From positions 87,192,546 to 87,256,545 of the forward strand of contig NC_044573.1 of NCBI RefSeq assembly GCF_901933205.1: a stretch of DNA of 64,000 bases, read 5' to 3'. Shown piece by piece: positions 60,068 through 64,000 of this stretch (positions within the stretch are counted from its first letter, which is position 1; each line of letters starts with the position of its first letter). The notes below the pieces were generated by a model that was given only the letters and a program-made list of their open reading frames with translations, was not told the origin of the DNA and ran no database searches. The stretch comes from Camarhynchus parvulus (taxonomy: Eukaryota > Chordata > Aves > Passeriformes > Thraupidae). The translations under genes were made by a program, and so were the position numbers.

Positions 60068-63000
60068 CTGATTGGAAACAGAAAAACAAGAGGTCAAGAT
60101 GACACCAAGAGGTCAAGATGAAAGAGTATAAAATTGAGTCAAGAACAAACACTATAAAGGACATACTTCTGTACAGGTTTTAGGTTTGCACCTACTGAGG
60201 TGGATCTATTTATCAGACAACATATATTCATTGTTGAAAACTGCCATAGAAGAACAACCCACAGATCCTCTCATTTTAAAATTATAGTTCTGCTACATTC
60301 TGTATGTGGAATAGCTAACCAAGTCAAATCCATCAAAAACTTGCTTTCTGACTCTCCCACGGAATCCAAACGAGCAAAATTTTAAAATTATGAATTAATT
60401 TCTGTCAAGCCCTTTCCTAACACTTTCTTCTCTCTGGGGACTTCTCAGCTGTTTGGTTTTCTCCATGTACTTACAAGTTGTGCAGGGTAAAGACCTGTTC
60501 TTTTGTTTGCATATTATATGAAGCCAACAAAGATAATAAATAATTAACAAAAAGCGTTATTTTTCTTTCTCTTGGCACTGAAAAAAATCAATGAAAGCTG
60601 AAATTTTAACGTGCTGCAGTCAACATTAATTTTGCAATATCAATTTTGCTTGCTTTTCATGAAATCAAACATTAAAATACTAACAAAGCAAAACTGCAAC
60701 TTAATTAACATTCTGGTCCTTAAGTTTTAAAAATTTTCTTAATATAAAACAAAACCATATACAAATAGGTCTTACTTATGTAAGCAGAGCCCTAAATATT
60801 TCTGGAATTACGTCTTCAAGGAGCTCTTTGCATGAGTGAAAACTGAGGTCTGGCTTCATAATTTTTGCATGGAGAGAAACACATTCAGAAGCACAAAATC
60901 ATATTTTCACTGAAAATATTTCTTCAGGAATTGAATGCAGGCGCTTTCCATCTTATTTTTGTTGGATTCATTTGGAAAGATTCCCCCTTATTTTCAGCTG
61001 CTCAATATGTTTGTCCCCTTTAGTATTCCCCACTGTATATGAAACATCCCAAAAGACCACTCCACTGGAATGGAATCCCAGTTTAGAAACTAACTGTTTA
61101 GAGATGAAAAAATACAGCCCTCTTCCAAAAAGACATCTTAAGTCACACTGCAGTCTGCTGTTAAAACAATTCCAGGGCTCCATCAGTGGGATTGCTGTGA
61201 GCATGTCTGAGGAAGTGGACAAAGTGCTGCACCAGCAGTCTCGGAAGCGCTGGATTAATATTGCTGCTCACTTAATTCAAAGAACAGCTGAAAAAAAAGA
61301 AATAGTCTGAATCATCCTGTTTAAGGCTTGGAAGTGCTATGACTATTGCAAATGTGGTAAAACTGTGCTTTAAAGTCAGATTCCCTGGTTCATATACATA
61401 TAAATTCAACATACATTTTAAGAAAGGGACATTCACCAGAATGAAAAAGGGATTCATCTCACAGTGTATTTTTATATCATCAACACATGGCAGGCATTTT
61501 AACTAGACTACTGTTGTAAGAAAGAAAAAGGATCATCTGCAGTTAGTGGTGGATTACAGTCAGTTAAATCCCAAACCTTAGTGTTTCTTCAAGACCAGGG
61601 CAAAGAAATGTATTGCACTTCCCCCCCTCTTCTTTTTAATGCACAATTCAAAGTTTTTCTAGTAAGTATTTTAGTCAAAACTTGGACCATATAAACTGCT
61701 AGAAATCATACTGCATTTACTTCTTTTTCATGCTCAGTCCTTAGGTCTTTTCATTTCCTAAATGCAGAGTTCTGAAAGATGGAAGAAGAGAGGATGAAAT
61801 TTAACAAGCTGAGCATCATCACTGACTCATCACAACCTAAACTGAAAAAGAGATCTAAATTTAATTTATAGCTTGGAAGAAGAATGGGATTTTTGTACTG
61901 AATTTTCTATTCTACCATAGTAGAAGGAAGCTTGTTAGTTATAGTTTTGTAAGTTTTCAATGTGGATTTTTGGGAGGAGAGTGTGGGAGAAGAGAACACA
62001 CTGTTTTTCTACGTAATCAGGATGTGATTTTGAGCTTTCAGCTTTGTTGATTGAACAGGGTTGTGTTCTGCACCACTGAGCAGCTTTGTTATGCATATGA
62101 GTTTCCCTCTGGAAACACTGCTTGGCACCAAGCATTGATCAAAATGGGAATTGGGGAACCAGCACTGCAACCTCTTAGGCATGTGAACAGTCCTACTCCT
62201 GGAAATATCAAAAACTATATTCCTATATTGAATACAAAAAAAAGCCGATAATCCAGTTATAGATTATTTTAAGTAACTAACAATCTAAAAAACCTTCAGT
62301 TCTTGTGCTGTAAGGGAAACTTTAATGATCCAATAATATTCAAATAAGAGTAGGTACATTTTCTATAGTTTAGTCAGAATGTGTCCTGAATAATATTTAG
62401 CTTAATGAATCCACTGCTTTAGGTTAAAAGGAAGCTAAAGAAAGAAATAAGCAGGCAGAAAGACAAAACCAGCCAAATATATAATGGAATTATATGATAA
62501 TGCATTAGACAACTGGCTTCAAGGATGTTATACAGCGCTTCTGAAAACTTTCAGGCTATATCTGCCTAAAGTTGAAATACTCAAACAACAAAATGATAAA
62601 TGGTTAAGAAGTGACTTCCTTTCAAGAATCAGCAGAGTAACAGGACTAGGCAATTTATTTTAGGATATGAAAACTGTTTGTTTGTTTGTTTTAAATAAAG
62701 AACCATACAAATACACCTGATAGATTCCAGAAGTCTGAAGGCATCTGAATTTTGCATTCACTTGATAACTATGTGTAAAGCAGTTACATATCTAGTATGC
62801 CAGAAATTAATGTAGTCTGCAACAATCTGTAATAATGCATGTAGTCTGAAATAATCCACCTCTTCTAATTGTTTTTTGCTTCAGTTAAAAAATATTTTGC
62901 TTAAAAAAATTAAAATGCTCACTGTTACTGACTGGAGGAGAAACTGTCTAAACCTTTCAATCACAGCTGCTGATTGCAATACACAAGTCAAGGGAGTCAA

Positions 63001-64000
63001 AATGCTCCCATCCCAAAAAGATGATGACCAGAGCAGCAGCTCTCTGAAAGAGTTTAGCAACTCAGCCAGTAATTTTGGTAATGCTGATTCTGTGCATGTA
63101 TTTATACAAAAGCTATCAGATGCTTCTATATATGCAGCAGTGCTTGCCGAATCAGGGATGGAATTAATAAATTTAATGTGGTAGCTTTTATCATGAACAC
63201 ATACACATACAGGTACTCAAGATGACACTTAATAGGATGAAGATAGAAATTAAAATAGCTGTGTAGTAAAAGTTAGCAGGTCAGGAACATTAAATAGCAA
63301 TCCCACTGGCAAACTGAGAAGGAACTCTTCTCAGTAAAAGGAGCTTTTCTCAGTAAAAAACAAGCAACACATAGAAAGAAGCCTTTTGGGGAACATGGTA
63401 AACATGTCATCACTGCTCTAACTAAAGCTGTGTCATTTCTAACCTTCACTTCATATTAAAACAAATACATTTAGAAATACTGACAACTTTCCAAATTAGT
63501 TCGTTGTTTTGTTTTTTTTAAAGAGTATGAATATGTGTGGATGCTGTGGGAGAAGTATTAGAAGTATTATCACAAATTCCATCTGGAGTGTATACTAGAA
63601 GAAGATGCAAGAGAACAGGATCTGAAAACCACATACATAACATAATATATCAGACAAATGTTGACTAGTTGTTAGTGCTACAAATTGAAAAATAATGGTC
63701 TGGATATTCTGCTAGATCAACAAAAATAGGTGATTAAGTGTATCGGAGAAGACAAGTCTGTCTCTCGGTGGAAGGCCAGCATGTTCTGTCTTAAGCCTCT
63801 TGGAATTTTTACTCCACTTTCGTTTTTTCCAGTCCATTTAAGCTTTGATGCCCTCTTTGCCTTCCTGCAAAATTTTACACTTCTGTTTCACTCATCTCTC
63901 TTCTGGAAAAAGGGCTGTACTAAGATATCTTCTTCCTTATCCTATATTCCAAATGAGGAAAAGGGGCAGGGAGAGAAGGTGCAACTTATTCCATCATGGT
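60068..64000 (-). other. HMGCLL1 upstream intron sequence (to window end)
   Basis: No exon resembling the preceding HMG-CoA lyase segment (YVSCALGCPYEG-type) was found on the minus strand, so the next 5' exon should lie outside. An unassigned plus-strand open frame at 60972-61310 (112 codons) has no family I recognise. Confidence 0.6.
60087..60121. repeat. 19-bp-period duplication next to the HMGCLL1 acceptor
   Basis: CAAGAGGTCAAGATGA occurs at 60087-60102 and again at 60106-60121. On the minus strand both copies lie 20-54 bases upstream of the acceptor of exon 60067-59879. Confidence 0.9.

Noticed and set aside
62876..63184. 102-codon plus-strand frame near the window end
   Set aside because: It begins in AT-rich low-complexity sequence and lies antisense to the HMGCLL1 intron. 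It matches no family I know.
1..64000. CRISPR arrays, bacterial operons, tRNA or rRNA genes
   Set aside because: Spliced vertebrate genes, CR1 and an LTR show this is animal nuclear DNA. No regularly spaced repeats and no tRNA- or rRNA-like sequence were seen.

Overview
The window looks like a stretch of bird autosome, most likely from a songbird. The sequence is AT-rich with short introns and few repeats. The recognisable interspersed repeats are CR1 LINE pieces in both orientations and one solo retroviral LTR of a kind I associate with passerines. Two vertebrate genes can be reconstructed exon by exon. They lie tail to tail in the same order and orientation as GFRAL and HMGCLL1 on human 6p12.1.

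Region 1 (1-27,100, + strand) is GFRAL, the GDNF receptor alpha-like protein that binds GDF15 and signals through RET in mammals. I place nine coding exons with canonical GT/AG borders and compatible phases: 1955-1982, 6360-6494, 11728-11880, 14530-14586, 15224-15551, 17508-17767, 20779-20877, 25835-25916 and 26941-27028. They encode 409 residues: signal peptide, three ten-cysteine domains (D1-D3), a stalk, one membrane helix and a short tail. Exon 1 sits in a CpG island (about 1640-2230).

The most striking feature is an extra exon-like segment at 13396-13803, inside the intron between D1 and D2. It is a GC-rich, fully open, phase 1-1 segment of 136 codons with a good acceptor and donor. It encodes another ten-cysteine GDNF-receptor-type module with GFR-alpha-D1-like spacing, followed by an acidic linker. 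If spliced in, it gives a four-domain GFRAL of 545 residues. The mammalian protein as I recall it has no such domain.

Region 2 (27,029-35,247) is the convergent intergenic space. It holds two CR1 fragments and a short CA repeat, and no gene I can recognise.

Region 3 (35,248-60,067, - strand) is the 3' end of HMGCLL1, the extramitochondrial HMG-CoA lyase. It contains the last three coding exons, separated by introns of 2.1 kb and 22.3 kb. These exons carry the metal-binding HCHD motif and the GLGGCPY active-site signature. The 5' exons should lie beyond 64,000; none was found in 60,068-64,000.

The two genes are neighbours by conserved synteny and have no known joint function. Almost all other long reading frames are antisense, CpG-island or repeat shadows.
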